Shown here piece by piece: positions 1 to 6,492 of a stretch of DNA of 13,307 bases (position 1 is its first letter; each line of letters opens with the position of its first letter). The position numbers were made by a program, and so were the translations under genes. The notes under the pieces were generated by a model that was not told the origin of the DNA, did no database searches, and saw only the letters and a program-made list of their open reading frames with translations. The DNA comes from DATEPR01 sp036502345 (GTDB lineage: Bacteria > Actinomycetota > Actinomycetes > Mycobacteriales > Pseudonocardiaceae), in contig DASXYT010000168.1 in assembly GCA_036502345.1 (NCBI GenBank), forward strand, positions 1-13,307, given 5' to 3'.

Positions 1-28
1 ACGCGAGCACTCCGCCGCCGAGCCGCCG
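1..28. repeat. alc: 28-bp direct repeat within alc, left copy (right copy 522-549)
   Basis: Bases 1-28 are identical to 522-549, both inside the allantoicase gene but read in different frames (NGGSAAECSR against RRLGGGVLAS). They lie at roughly equivalent places of the two related allantoicase domains. The left copy begins at base 1, so it may extend outside the window. Confidence 0.7.
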
Positions 29-588
29 TTGGCCAGCGCGGCGAGGTCGAACGGCCTGCCGGTCAACCAGGTCGGGTCGGGCACCGGGCTGCCGTGCACC
101 CGCAGCCTGGCCACGCCACCGTCCGGGTAGATCCGCAGCCGCACGTGCGTGTACCGCTCGGCACTGTCCACTGTGAACACGTTCTTCGTGTCGCCGGCCA
201 GCGGCGAGCGCGGCACGACCGTGGCCCACTCCTGCGCCAGCAACTCGTCGGGCGCCGGGTAGCCGTCCACGGAACATCCCTCGACGGACGCGAACGGCGG
301 GTAGTTCCCGGTGAAGAACGCGGTGTCCACGACGACGGTGTGCACGATCCCGGGGATGCCCAGCCGGATGATCACCCAGTCGTGGTCGACGGGATCGCGG
401 CGCTTGCGGCGGGTCTCCCAGCCGTCGTACTCCTGACCCTTGTTGGTGAACGTGTACGGCCGGTACTCGGGTGGCTGCGGGCGGATCAGGTTCTCCTGCT
501 CGGCGAAGAACTCGTCGCTGGACGCGAGCACTCCGCCGCCGAGCCGCCGGGACGCCAGGTCGGGCAGTTGGGACCAGTCCTGGTTCAT
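1..588 (-). CDS. alc: Allantoicase, C-terminal part beyond the window
   Basis: Hydrolyses allantoate to ureidoglycolate and urea in the cytosolic ureide pathway; the urea is a substrate for the urease encoded at the other end of the window. 196 residues are visible, covering the first of the two related beta-sandwich domains of the family (usually about 330 residues) and the first residues of the second. Recognisable segments are GGGVLASSDEFFAEQENL (17-34), DGWETRRKRR (55-64), DTAFFTGNYPP (88-98) and RLRIYPDGGVARLRVHG (150-166). The second domain opens at LAALANGGSAAECSR (182-196). The ATG overlaps the allB stop as ATGA, so translation is probably coupled and this is the fourth gene of the minus-strand operon. 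Incomplete only because the window ends. High confidence from motifs and context. Confidence 0.95.
   Translation of the reverse strand, partial: MNQDWSQLPDLASRRLGGGVLASSDEFFAEQENLIRPQPPEYRPYTFTNKGQEYDGWETRRKRRDPVDHDWVIIRLGIPGIVHTVVVDTAFFTGNYPPFASVEGCSVDGYPAPDELLAQEWATVVPRSPLAGDTKNVFTVDSAERYTHVRLRIYPDGGVARLRVHGSPVPDPTWLTGRPFDLAALANGGSAAECSR
522..549. repeat. alc: 28-bp direct repeat within alc, right copy (left copy 1-28)
   Basis: Second copy of the exact 28-bp match, coding for the glycine-rich start of the first allantoicase domain. Offset between the copies is 521 bp, not a multiple of three, which is why the reading frames differ. Confidence 0.7.
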
Positions 589-1919
589 ACGTCTCCCCTG
601 CTCAGCAGTGCTCCGCTCGGCTCCGTCCCGGTAACAGGGACGCCACGCAGCCAGGTGGCGCGGACGACACCGGTCAGCGTGCTGCCGTGATAGGCACTGA
701 CCGGGTTGCGGTGGTGCAGCGCGGCCACGTCCACAGTGAACTCCGCATCCGGCGCGAACACACACAGGTCGGCGTCGGCGCCCGGCGCGATCCGGCCCTT
801 GACCGGCAGGCTGACCAGGTCAGCGGGCCGTTGTGCCATCCACCGCACCACGTCGGCAAGCGCGAAGCCGCGTCGCCTGGCCTGCGTCCACACCGCGGAC
901 AGGCCCACCTGAACACCGGCGATGCCACCCCAGGCCAGGCCGAAGTCGCCGACGTCGAACCGTTTCAGCTCAGGCGTGCACGGCGAGTGGTCGGTGACCA
1001 CCAGGTCGATGACGCCGTCGGCCAGCCCGGCCCACAGCGCGTCCCGGTTCGCCGCCTCGCGGATCGGCGGACAGCACTTGAACTGGGTGGCACCGTCCGG
1101 GATGTCCTCGGCGGCGAACGTCAGGTAGTGCGGGCAGGTCTCCACGGTGACCCGTACGCCGTCGGCACGGGCGCGAGCCAGCATCGGCAGGGCGTCGGCG
1201 CTGGACAGGTGCAGGATGTGCAGCCGGGTGCCGAATCCGGCCGCCAGCGCGAGGAGTTCGGCGATGGCCGTGTGCTCAGCGGCCCTCGGCCGGGACGCCA
1301 GGAAGTCCGCGTAGCGCGGGCCGACCGGTTGCGGTGCGGCGGCGATGACGGCCTCGTCCTCCGCGTGCACGATGAACAGCGCGTCCAACTCGGCCAGCCG
1401 ACGCATCACGTCGGCCCGCTGGTCGGCGTCCAGGTGGCCGAACTCGTCGACGCCCGAGTGCAGCGTGAACGCCTTGAAGCCGAACACGCCGGCAGCGTGC
1501 AGAGCGGCGAGGTCGTCGGCGTTGCCGGGCACAGCGCCGCCCCAGAAGCCGACGTCGATGTGTGCCTTGCCGGCCGCGGCGGCCTGTTTCACGGCCAGCG
1601 CCGCCGGGTCCGTGGTGGGCGGGATGCTGTTCAGCGGCATGTCGATCAGCGTCGTGACACCGCCGGCAGCAGCCGCCCTGGTCGCGGTGTCGAACCCCTC
1701 CCACTCGGTGCGACCTGGTTCGTTGACGTGCACGTGGCTGTCCACCAGGCCGGGCAGCAGCACCTCGTCGGCGGCCAGCTCGACAGTGCGCACCGCTGTG
1801 AGGGGGGCGTCGAACGCTTCGACGGCCACAATCCTGCCGGCCTGCACGGCCACCGCGCCGGACCGCTCACCGGCGGGCGTGATCAGCCGCCTGGCCCGGA
1901 CCACCAGGTCGAGGCTCAC
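585..1919 (-). CDS. allB: Allantoinase
   Basis: Zn-dependent amidohydrolase of the cyclic amidohydrolase superfamily that opens allantoin to allantoate. The 444-residue product has the family's usual length. Metal ligands are visible in order: HVH (His62, His64), the carboxylated lysine in GFKAF (Lys149), His185 in FIVHAED, His237 in LHILHLSSA and Asp310 in VVTDHSP. The start is taken as GTG (1919-1917), which gives VSLDLVVRARRLITPAGE, the normal N-terminus. The frame stays open upstream to 2741, but that extension lies antiparallel-free inside the glycerate kinase gene in another frame and has no family similarity. The GTG overlaps the glycerate kinase stop (GTGA) and the stop overlaps the alc start (ATGA), so the three genes are likely translationally coupled. 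Confidence 0.97.
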   Translation of the reverse strand: MSLDLVVRARRLITPAGERSGAVAVQAGRIVAVEAFDAPLTAVRTVELAADEVLLPGLVDSHVHVNEPGRTEWEGFDTATRAAAAGGVTTLIDMPLNSIPPTTDPAALAVKQAAAAGKAHIDVGFWGGAVPGNADDLAALHAAGVFGFKAFTLHSGVDEFGHLDADQRADVMRRLAELDALFIVHAEDEAVIAAAPQPVGPRYADFLASRPRAAEHTAIAELLALAAGFGTRLHILHLSSADALPMLARARADGVRVTVETCPHYLTFAAEDIPDGATQFKCCPPIREAANRDALWAGLADGVIDLVVTDHSPCTPELKRFDVGDFGLAWGGIAGVQVGLSAVWTQARRRGFALADVVRWMAQRPADLVSLPVKGRIAPGADADLCVFAPDAEFTVDVAALHHRNPVSAYHGSTLTGVVRATWLRGVPVTGTEPSGALLSRGDV

Positions 1920-3013
1920 AGCCAGTCCTCGGCGACACGCATTGCCAGCTGTTCCAACAGATTCGCCGCGTCGGCGATGCTCCGGGCGGGGTCCGGTTCG
2001 ATGTCGGCCAGGGCGTAGGCGGCGGAGATGCCCGCGTCGGCAAGGGCCTGCTGGTCCAGCAGGCAGCGCCCGGCGACCGCGATCGACGGCACACCGGCCC
2101 GCGCCGCCACCTGGACCACCCCGATCGGCGCCTTGCCGTGCAGGCTCTGCTCGTCCAGCGAGCCCTCCCCGGTGATCACCAGGGCTGCGTCGGTCAGGTG
2201 GTCGGCGAAACCGATCAGGTCCAGCAGCAGGTCGATGCCGGACCGGCGGGTGGCACCGAGCACGGCGAGTGCCGCGAAGCCGATCCCACCGGCGGCACCA
2301 GCACCCGGCGCATCGGCGAGTTCCGGGTTCAACAGGTCCGCCCAGGTCCGCAGGCCGGCCGCCAGGTGGTCCACCTGGCCTGCGTCGGCGCCCTTCTGCG
2401 GGCCGAACACGGGAGCGGCGCCGGTCGGGCCGAGCAGTGGGTTGTCCACGTCGGTGGCCAGCACGACGTCCAGCTTCAGGCTCACCCCGCTCAGATCCAC
2501 CTGCGCCACGCTGGTCAGCGCACCACCGCCGGGTGGCAGCGGCTCGCCTGCGGCGTCCAGCACCCGGCCGCCCAGCGCGGTGACGAGACCGGCGCCGCCG
2601 TCCGTGCTGGCAGTGCCGCCGACACCGAGCACCACTGTCGTGCAGCCGGCTTCGGCGGCGGCCAGCAGCAACTCGCCGACGCCGTGACTGGACGCGGTCA
2701 GCGGAGCCGGCACGCCGTTGGGCAGTAGCACCAGGCCGCACGCCGACGCTGCCTCCACGACGGCCACACCGTCCCGGATCGCGATCGTCGCGGTGACCGG
2801 CAGCCCGGTCGGCCCCTGGACCTCCGCGTGCAGCGGCGTGAACCCGGCGGCCAGCGCAGCCTCGACCGTGCCGTCACCGCCGTCGGCCACCGGCACCTGG
2901 TGCACCGCCAGGTGCGGCCGCACCCGCGCGATGCCCCTGGCCACGGCCGCGGCGACGGCGGGCGCGGTCAGCGAGCCCTTGAACTTGTCCGGCGCGACGA
3001 CCACATGGCTCAT
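1916..3013 (-). CDS. glxK: Glycerate 2-kinase (GarK/GlxK type)
   Basis: Phosphorylates D-glycerate, in this family normally to 2-phosphoglycerate, bringing the two-carbon product of allantoin breakdown (glyoxylate, via tartronate semialdehyde) into glycolysis. The 365-residue protein shows the class I glycerate kinase signatures: N-terminal VVAPDKFKGSLTA (5-17), DGGDGT (44-49), a GVGGTASTDGGAGL segment in the middle and GEGSLDEQSLHGKAPIGV in the C-terminal third. The ATG overlaps the stop of glxR (ATGA) and the stop overlaps the allB start (GTGA). Its place between glxR and allB supports a role in glyoxylate salvage. The symbol follows enterobacterial usage; whether 2- or 3-phosphoglycerate forms cannot be read from sequence. 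Confidence 0.94.
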   Translation of the reverse strand: MSHVVVAPDKFKGSLTAPAVAAAVARGIARVRPHLAVHQVPVADGGDGTVEAALAAGFTPLHAEVQGPTGLPVTATIAIRDGVAVVEAASACGLVLLPNGVPAPLTASSHGVGELLLAAAEAGCTTVVLGVGGTASTDGGAGLVTALGGRVLDAAGEPLPPGGGALTSVAQVDLSGVSLKLDVVLATDVDNPLLGPTGAAPVFGPQKGADAGQVDHLAAGLRTWADLLNPELADAPGAGAAGGIGFAALAVLGATRRSGIDLLLDLIGFADHLTDAALVITGEGSLDEQSLHGKAPIGVVQVAARAGVPSIAVAGRCLLDQQALADAGISAAYALADIEPDPARSIADAANLLEQLAMRVAEDWL

Positions 3014-3885
3014 CGGCCGGACAGCCGCTCGATGACGGTGAGCAGCGCGGAATGGTCCAGGTCACCCAACCCCATGGCCCGCGCGGCGGCCATCAACTGG
3101 GCGGTCACGCCGGTGACCGGCAGTGCGACACCGGCCTCGCGGGCGGCGTCGACGACGATGCCCATGTCCTTGTGGTGCAGGTCGATCCGGAAGCCGGGCT
3201 TGAACTCCCTGCGCAGCATGGTCTCGCGCTTGAGGTCGAGGATGCGGTTGGCGGCCAGGCCGCCGGCGAGCACGTCCAGCCCAGCCTTCGCATCGACGCC
3301 GGACGCCTCCAGCAGCACAATGGCCTCGCTGACCAGCGTGTAGATGCCGGCGACCACGAGTTGGTTGGCCGCTTTCACCGTCTGGCCGGCACCGTGCGGA
3401 CCCACGTGCACGATGGTGCCGCCGAGGATGTCGAACAGCGGCCTGGCGGCGTCGTAGTCCTCGGCGGTGCCGCCGACCATGATCGACAGCGTTCCGTTCT
3501 CGGCACCCGCCTGACCACCGGACACCGGCGCGTCCAGCACCCGCACGCCGGTCTCGACGCCCCGCTCGGCGATCTCGACCGAGGTCTCCGGGCGGATCGA
3601 GCTCATGTCGATGAACAGCAGGCCGTCGGTCGCGTTGGCGAGCACACCGGCGTCGCCGAGCACCACTTCTTCGACCTCGGGGTGGTTGGGCAGCATGGTG
3701 ATCACCACCTCGGCGTCGGCCACCGCGGCGGCAACGCTGTCCACCGGTGTGCCGCCGGCATCGGTGAGCTTGCGCGCTGCCTCCGGTTTGCGCGCGTAGC
3801 CGGTGACCTGATGGCCGGCACCGGCAAGGTGCGCCGCCATCGGCCCGCCCATGATGCCCAGTCCGATGAACCCGATCCTCGTCAC
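3010..3885 (-). CDS. glxR: 2-hydroxy-3-oxopropionate (tartronate semialdehyde) reductase
   Basis: NAD(P)H-dependent beta-hydroxyacid dehydrogenase that reduces tartronate semialdehyde to D-glycerate, the substrate of the next gene. The 291-residue product matches family length. It has an N-terminal Rossmann fold with GFIGLGIMG (5-13), the substrate-binding DAPVSGG (118-124) and catalytic Lys171 in GAGQTVKAANQ. The start is GTG at 3885, preceded by AGGAG (3898-3894) at 8-nt spacing. The open frame continues to 3984, but the extra residues precede the fold and run antisense into uraD. It is the first gene of the minus-strand operon. Related 3-hydroxyisobutyrate dehydrogenases look similar; the neighbours (glycerate kinase, allantoinase) decide the assignment. 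Confidence 0.9.
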   Translation of the reverse strand: MTRIGFIGLGIMGGPMAAHLAGAGHQVTGYARKPEAARKLTDAGGTPVDSVAAAVADAEVVITMLPNHPEVEEVVLGDAGVLANATDGLLFIDMSSIRPETSVEIAERGVETGVRVLDAPVSGGQAGAENGTLSIMVGGTAEDYDAARPLFDILGGTIVHVGPHGAGQTVKAANQLVVAGIYTLVSEAIVLLEASGVDAKAGLDVLAGGLAANRILDLKRETMLRREFKPGFRIDLHHKDMGIVVDAAREAGVALPVTGVTAQLMAAARAMGLGDLDHSALLTVIERLSGR

Positions 3886-3941
3886 GTACCCATCTCCTGC
3901 CCTGTTGACAGTGGCCGGTGGCGCTCGTACCTTCATCCGCG
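3886..3941. promoter_or_regulatory. Divergent intergenic control region glxR / uraD
   Basis: These 56 bp separate the two arms of the purine locus. They contain the glxR Shine-Dalgarno (3894-3898, minus) and a complete plus-strand promoter for uraD. The bases just inside uraD (3942-3975) are markedly AT-rich compared with the rest of the window and may carry the minus-strand promoter and an operator. Any factor bound here could control both arms. Confidence 0.75.
3905..3933 (+). promoter_or_regulatory. Promoter of uraD-uraH-uricase, probably leaderless
   Basis: A perfect TTGACA -35 (3905-3910), a 17-bp spacer and TACCTT (3928-3933) as -10. Only 8 bases separate the -10 from the uraD ATG at 3942, so transcription probably starts at or next to the start codon. 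There is no Shine-Dalgarno upstream of the ATG, which fits a leaderless mRNA. Read directly from the sequence; the transcription start is inferred. Confidence 0.75.
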
Positions 3942-3957
3942 ATGGAAGATAAATTCC
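3942..3957 (+). promoter_or_regulatory. Candidate IclR-family operator over the uraD start
   Basis: Contains GGAA-N6-TTCC (3944-3947 and 3954-3957), a small inverted repeat with TTCC/GGAA arms like those seen in E. coli IclR-type operators. The same 16-bp element, 12 of 16 identical, lies at exactly the same offset over the start of the IclR gene (5699-5714). It overlaps the presumed uraD transcription start and the candidate glxR -10, so a bound repressor could block both arms. Operator function is inferred. Confidence 0.45.
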
Positions 3958-4442
3958 GTATCGCAGAAGTGAATCAATTGCCATTCAACACCCTGACCGA
4001 CCTGTTCGGCCAGTGTGTCGCTGTCGAGCGCTGGGCGCGCGAGCTCGCCGACAGCAGGCCGTACGCCGACGTCTCCGCGCTGCTGGCGCGAGCCGACGAG
4101 CTGTCCGCGAGCCTGACCGACAAGGAACTCCGACAAGCCCTCGGCGATCATCCCCGAATCGGCCAGCGAGCGGCACCCGGCAGTTCGACGGCGGCGCTTT
4201 CGGAGGCCGAACAGTCCGGTGTGGACATCAAACTGGCCGACCGCCTGCTGGCCGCGAACACCGCCTACGAGGTCCGGTTCGACCACATCTACCTGGTGTG
4301 CGCCGCCGGCCGCAACGGCGAGGAACTGCTGGCCGACCTCGCCGAGCGGATGGGCAACGACCCGGTGACCGAACTCGGCGTCGTCCGGCGTGAGCTGGGC
4401 AAGATCGCCCACCTGCGGCTGTCCGGGATGATCACGCCATGA
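3942..4442 (+). CDS. uraD: 2-oxo-4-hydroxy-4-carboxy-5-ureidoimidazoline (OHCU) decarboxylase
   Basis: Decarboxylates OHCU to S-allantoin, the third step of urate breakdown. The 166-residue, probably all-helical protein has the family's key sites: catalytic His70 in LGDHPRIG, Ser87-Glu88 and Glu90 in LSEAEQSG, and the helix YEVRFDHIYLVCAAGRNGEELL (109-130), which matches the usual YxxKFGxxFIxCxxG region. ATG 3942 was chosen because the downstream protein begins like its family (MEDKFRIAEVNQLPFN) and the promoter -10 lies 8 nt upstream. An in-frame ATG at 3918 would lie within the promoter spacer. The stop overlaps the uraH start (ATGA). First gene of the plus-strand urate operon. Confidence 0.95.
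   Translation: MEDKFRIAEVNQLPFNTLTDLFGQCVAVERWARELADSRPYADVSALLARADELSASLTDKELRQALGDHPRIGQRAAPGSSTAALSEAEQSGVDIKLADRLLAANTAYEVRFDHIYLVCAAGRNGEELLADLAERMGNDPVTELGVVRRELGKIAHLRLSGMITP
3946..3973 (-). promoter_or_regulatory. Candidate promoter of the glxR operon
   Basis: On the minus strand TTCACT (3973-3968) and TATCTT (3951-3946) are separated by 16 bp in an AT-rich patch inside the 5' end of uraD. This would give a leader of roughly 50 nt, compatible with the good Shine-Dalgarno of glxR. It is the best match upstream of glxR but only moderately like consensus. Confidence 0.35.
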
Positions 4443-4768
4443 GTGCGATCACCACGCACGTGCTGGACACGGCAGCCGGGCGACCGGCCGCCGGAGTCGC
4501 CGTGCGGCTGGAAAGCACTGCCGGCACCGGCTGGCTGACCGTCGGCGAGGGCGTCACCGACGATGACGGGCGGGTGCGCGAACTCGGCCCGGACGCCATC
4601 ACCGCTGGCCGCTACCGGCTGACCTTCGCGACAGCCGAGTACTTCGGCGACCGCGAGTCGTTCTTCCCCGAGGTCACCGTCACGTTCACCGTGACCGACC
4701 CGACGACGCACCACCACGTGCCGATCCTGTTGTCCCCCTTCGCCTTCTCCACCTACCGAGGGAGCTGA
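4439..4768 (+). CDS. uraH: 5-hydroxyisourate hydrolase (transthyretin-like protein)
   Basis: Hydrolyses 5-hydroxyisourate, the product of uricase, to OHCU. The 109-residue length and both family signatures are present: THVLDTAAGRPAAGVAV near the N-terminus (6-22, with the active-site His) and the terminal tetrapeptide YRGS (106-109) that separates the enzyme from true transthyretins. A basic/His-rich strand HHHVP lies near residue 93. It probably forms a cytosolic homotetramer, as in the family. It starts in a 4-bp overlap with uraD and ends 2 bp before uricase, so the three genes are one unit. Confidence 0.97.
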   Translation: MSAITTHVLDTAAGRPAAGVAVRLESTAGTGWLTVGEGVTDDDGRVRELGPDAITAGRYRLTFATAEYFGDRESFFPEVTVTFTVTDPTTHHHVPILLSPFAFSTYRGS

Positions 4769-4770
4769 CC

Positions 4771-5661
4771 ATGGCCATCACGCTCGGCGCCAACCAGTAC
4801 GGCAAGGCGGAGACGCGCCTGGTCACGGTGCAGCGGGACGGTCCGGTGCACCACATCACCGACCTCAACGTGAGCATCTCGCTGCGTGGCGACATGACCG
4901 CGTCGCACCTGACCGGCGACAACTCGAACGTCGTGCCGACCGACACGCAGAAGAACACGGTCTACGCGTTCGCGAAGCAGGAACCGGTCGGCGAGATCGA
5001 GGACTTCGCGCTGCGGCTGGGCAGGCACTTCGCGGGCTCGTACGAGCAGATCACCAGCGCGCGGGTGATGATCGAGGAGTACGGCTGGGACCGGATCATG
5101 GTCGACGGCCAGCCGCACCAGCACTCGTTCCACCGGTCGTCGGGCGAGCAGCGGACAACCGCAGTAACCGTGGCCGGCGACCAGGCGTGGGTGGTGTCCG
5201 GGCTGACCGATCTCGTGGTGCTCAAGTCGACGGGCTCGGAGTTCCACGGCTATCCCAAGGACAAGTACACGACGCTGCCCGAGACCACCGACCGCGTGCT
5301 GGCCACGGCGGTCACCGCGCGCTGGCGCTACCAGCGGCTGGACGTGGACTGGGCATCGACGTTCCAGGCGGTGCGCGACGCGATGTTGCGCGCGTTCGCC
5401 ACGACGCACAGCCTGGCGTTGCAGCAGACGCTCTACGCGATGGGCGAGGCCGTGCTCGAACAGCACGACGCCATTGCCGAGATCCGGCTGTCACTGCCGA
5501 ACAAGCACCATTTCACCGTCGACCTGAGCCCGTTCGGCCTGGACAACGACAACGAGGTGTTCTTCGCGGCCGATCGGCCGTACGGGCTGATCGAGGGCAG
5601 TGTCACGCGGGACGACGCCGCCGACGAGGGCCTCGCCTGGCATACCCTGGCCGCTTTCTGA
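4771..5661 (+). CDS. uox: Urate oxidase (cofactor-free uricase)
   Basis: Oxidises urate with O2 to 5-hydroxyisourate and H2O2. The 296-residue protein has the two T-fold repeats and the catalytic residues of cofactor-free uricases: Lys11 in QYGKAETRL (8-17, catalytic lysine counting its position in the family as Lys10), NVVPTDTQKNT (53-63, with Thr57-Asp58), the SEFHGYPKDKYTTLPETTDR substrate loop (156-175), Arg184 in VTARW, Gln219 and LPNKHH (242-247). A GAGGGAG Shine-Dalgarno (4758-4764) lies 6 nt before the ATG. It is the last gene of the uraD-uraH-uricase unit although it acts first. No catalase gene is visible nearby to remove the H2O2. Confidence 0.97.
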   Translation: MAITLGANQYGKAETRLVTVQRDGPVHHITDLNVSISLRGDMTASHLTGDNSNVVPTDTQKNTVYAFAKQEPVGEIEDFALRLGRHFAGSYEQITSARVMIEEYGWDRIMVDGQPHQHSFHRSSGEQRTTAVTVAGDQAWVVSGLTDLVVLKSTGSEFHGYPKDKYTTLPETTDRVLATAVTARWRYQRLDVDWASTFQAVRDAMLRAFATTHSLALQQTLYAMGEAVLEQHDAIAEIRLSLPNKHHFTVDLSPFGLDNDNEVFFAADRPYGLIEGSVTRDDAADEGLAWHTLAAF

Positions 5662-5684
5662 GCGCTGTCACCCACAGGTGGTGG

Positions 5685-5690
5685 TAGTTT
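5685..5690 (+). promoter_or_regulatory. -10 element of the IclR-family gene
   Basis: TAGTTT lies 8 nt before the GTG at 5699, the same spacing as at uraD. No convincing -35 is present at 16-18 bp upstream, so the promoter may be weak or extended. It sits in the 37-bp gap after uricase. Confidence 0.4.
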
Positions 5691-5698
5691 TCCTTATC

Positions 5699-5714
5699 GT
5701 GGATGTTGAATTCC
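5699..5714 (+). promoter_or_regulatory. Candidate IclR-family operator over its own start codon
   Basis: This element matches 12 of 16 bases of 3942-3957, with TGGA at positions 2-5 and AATTCC at 11-16 in both. Its offset from the start codon is identical in both genes. Autoregulation by the encoded protein is the simplest reading but is inferred. Confidence 0.4.
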
Positions 5715-6460
5715 AAAATCCGCCAAAGGGCGGCGTGCAGTCCGTCGAGCGCACGTTCGAACTACTCGAACTGATGGCCGACGCGGGCGGGGAGGTGGCG
5801 CTCAGCCAACTCGCCGAGTCCTCGGCACTGCCGCTGCCCACCATCCACCGGATCATGCGCACGCTGGTCAACGGCGGCTACGTGCGCCAGCAGCCGTCCC
5901 GCCGCTACGCGTTGGGGCCACGGCTGATCCGGCTCGGCGAGACGGCCGGCCGCACGCTCGGCGCGTGGGCGCGGCCCTACCTGGCCAGCCTGACCGACGC
6001 GGTCGGCGAGACGTCGAACATGGCCGTGCTGGACGGCGACCAGGTGGTCTACGTGGCGCAGGTGCCCTCCCAGCACTCGATGCGGATGTTCACCGAGGTG
6101 GGCAGGCGGGTGGACGCGCACTGTACGGCCGTCGGCAAGGCGGTGCTCGCGGAACTGCCCGAACAGGCCGTCAACCAGTTGCTGGCCAGGGTCGGCAGGC
6201 GGACCACCGTCGACCCGGTCGCGTTCCACCGTGAGCTCGCGGCCATTCGGAGCAACGGCTACGCCGAGGACGACGGTGAGCAGGAGGTCGGCGTGCGGTG
6301 CATCGCCGTCACCGTGCCCGGCGGCCCGGCAGGCGCCGCGATCTCGATCAGCGGGCCGGAGGCCAGGATGTCCATGATCGCCGTGGACGACGTGGTGCCG
6401 CTGATGCACCGGGTGGCCGGCAACCTGGCCAGGGAGCTCAGCGTCGGACCGTCCACTTAG
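5699..6460 (+). CDS. IclR-family transcriptional regulator (AllR-like, probable purine/ureide regulator)
   Basis: 253 residues with the standard IclR architecture: an N-terminal winged helix-turn-helix (about 13-75, SVERTFELLELM through LPTIHRIMRTLVNGGYVRQQ) and a C-terminal effector domain (about 85-250) with HCTAVGKAVLAELP (141-154) and GYAEDDGEQEVGVRCIAVTV (187-206). IclR relatives such as E. coli AllR repress ureide genes and respond to allantoin or glyoxylate; the effector here is not known. GTG 5699 was chosen because it lies 8 nt after a -10 box and just before the conserved SVERTFELL helix. In-frame GTGs at 5678 and 5681 have no Shine-Dalgarno. It stands 37 bp after uricase and could also be cotranscribed with it. 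Confidence 0.9.
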   Translation: MDVEFQNPPKGGVQSVERTFELLELMADAGGEVALSQLAESSALPLPTIHRIMRTLVNGGYVRQQPSRRYALGPRLIRLGETAGRTLGAWARPYLASLTDAVGETSNMAVLDGDQVVYVAQVPSQHSMRMFTEVGRRVDAHCTAVGKAVLAELPEQAVNQLLARVGRRTTVDPVAFHRELAAIRSNGYAEDDGEQEVGVRCIAVTVPGGPAGAAISISGPEARMSMIAVDDVVPLMHRVAGNLARELSVGPST

Positions 6461-6485
6461 GTCAGATAGGCGACAGGACTACCCT
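6457..6485 (+). promoter_or_regulatory. Candidate promoter of the SDR gene, probably leaderless
   Basis: TACCCT (6480-6485) ends 7 nt before the ATG at 6493, with a weak TTAGGT (6457-6462) 17 bp upstream. No Shine-Dalgarno precedes the ATG. The arrangement resembles those of uraD and the IclR gene. The -35 match is poor. Confidence 0.4.
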
Positions 6486-6492
6486 CTGCCCA

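Noticed and set aside
471..2018. Long plus-strand frame opposite alc, allB and the end of the glycerate kinase gene
   Set aside because: Low-complexity Arg/Gly/His-rich translation without family features; it is the antisense shadow of clear genes in GC-rich DNA.
1920..2741. N-terminal extension of allantoinase through the glycerate kinase gene
   Set aside because: The extension is compositionally biased and lacks homology; the GTG at 1919 gives a full-length 444-residue enzyme with the usual N-terminus.
3886..3960. GlnR site in the divergent purine control region
   Set aside because: I found no gTnAC-n6-GaAAC or AC-n9-AC dyad comparable to the one at ureA.
3886..3984. Upstream extension of glxR to an ATG at 3984
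   Set aside because: It would pass through the divergent promoter; GTG 3885 has a good Shine-Dalgarno and starts directly at the Rossmann fold.
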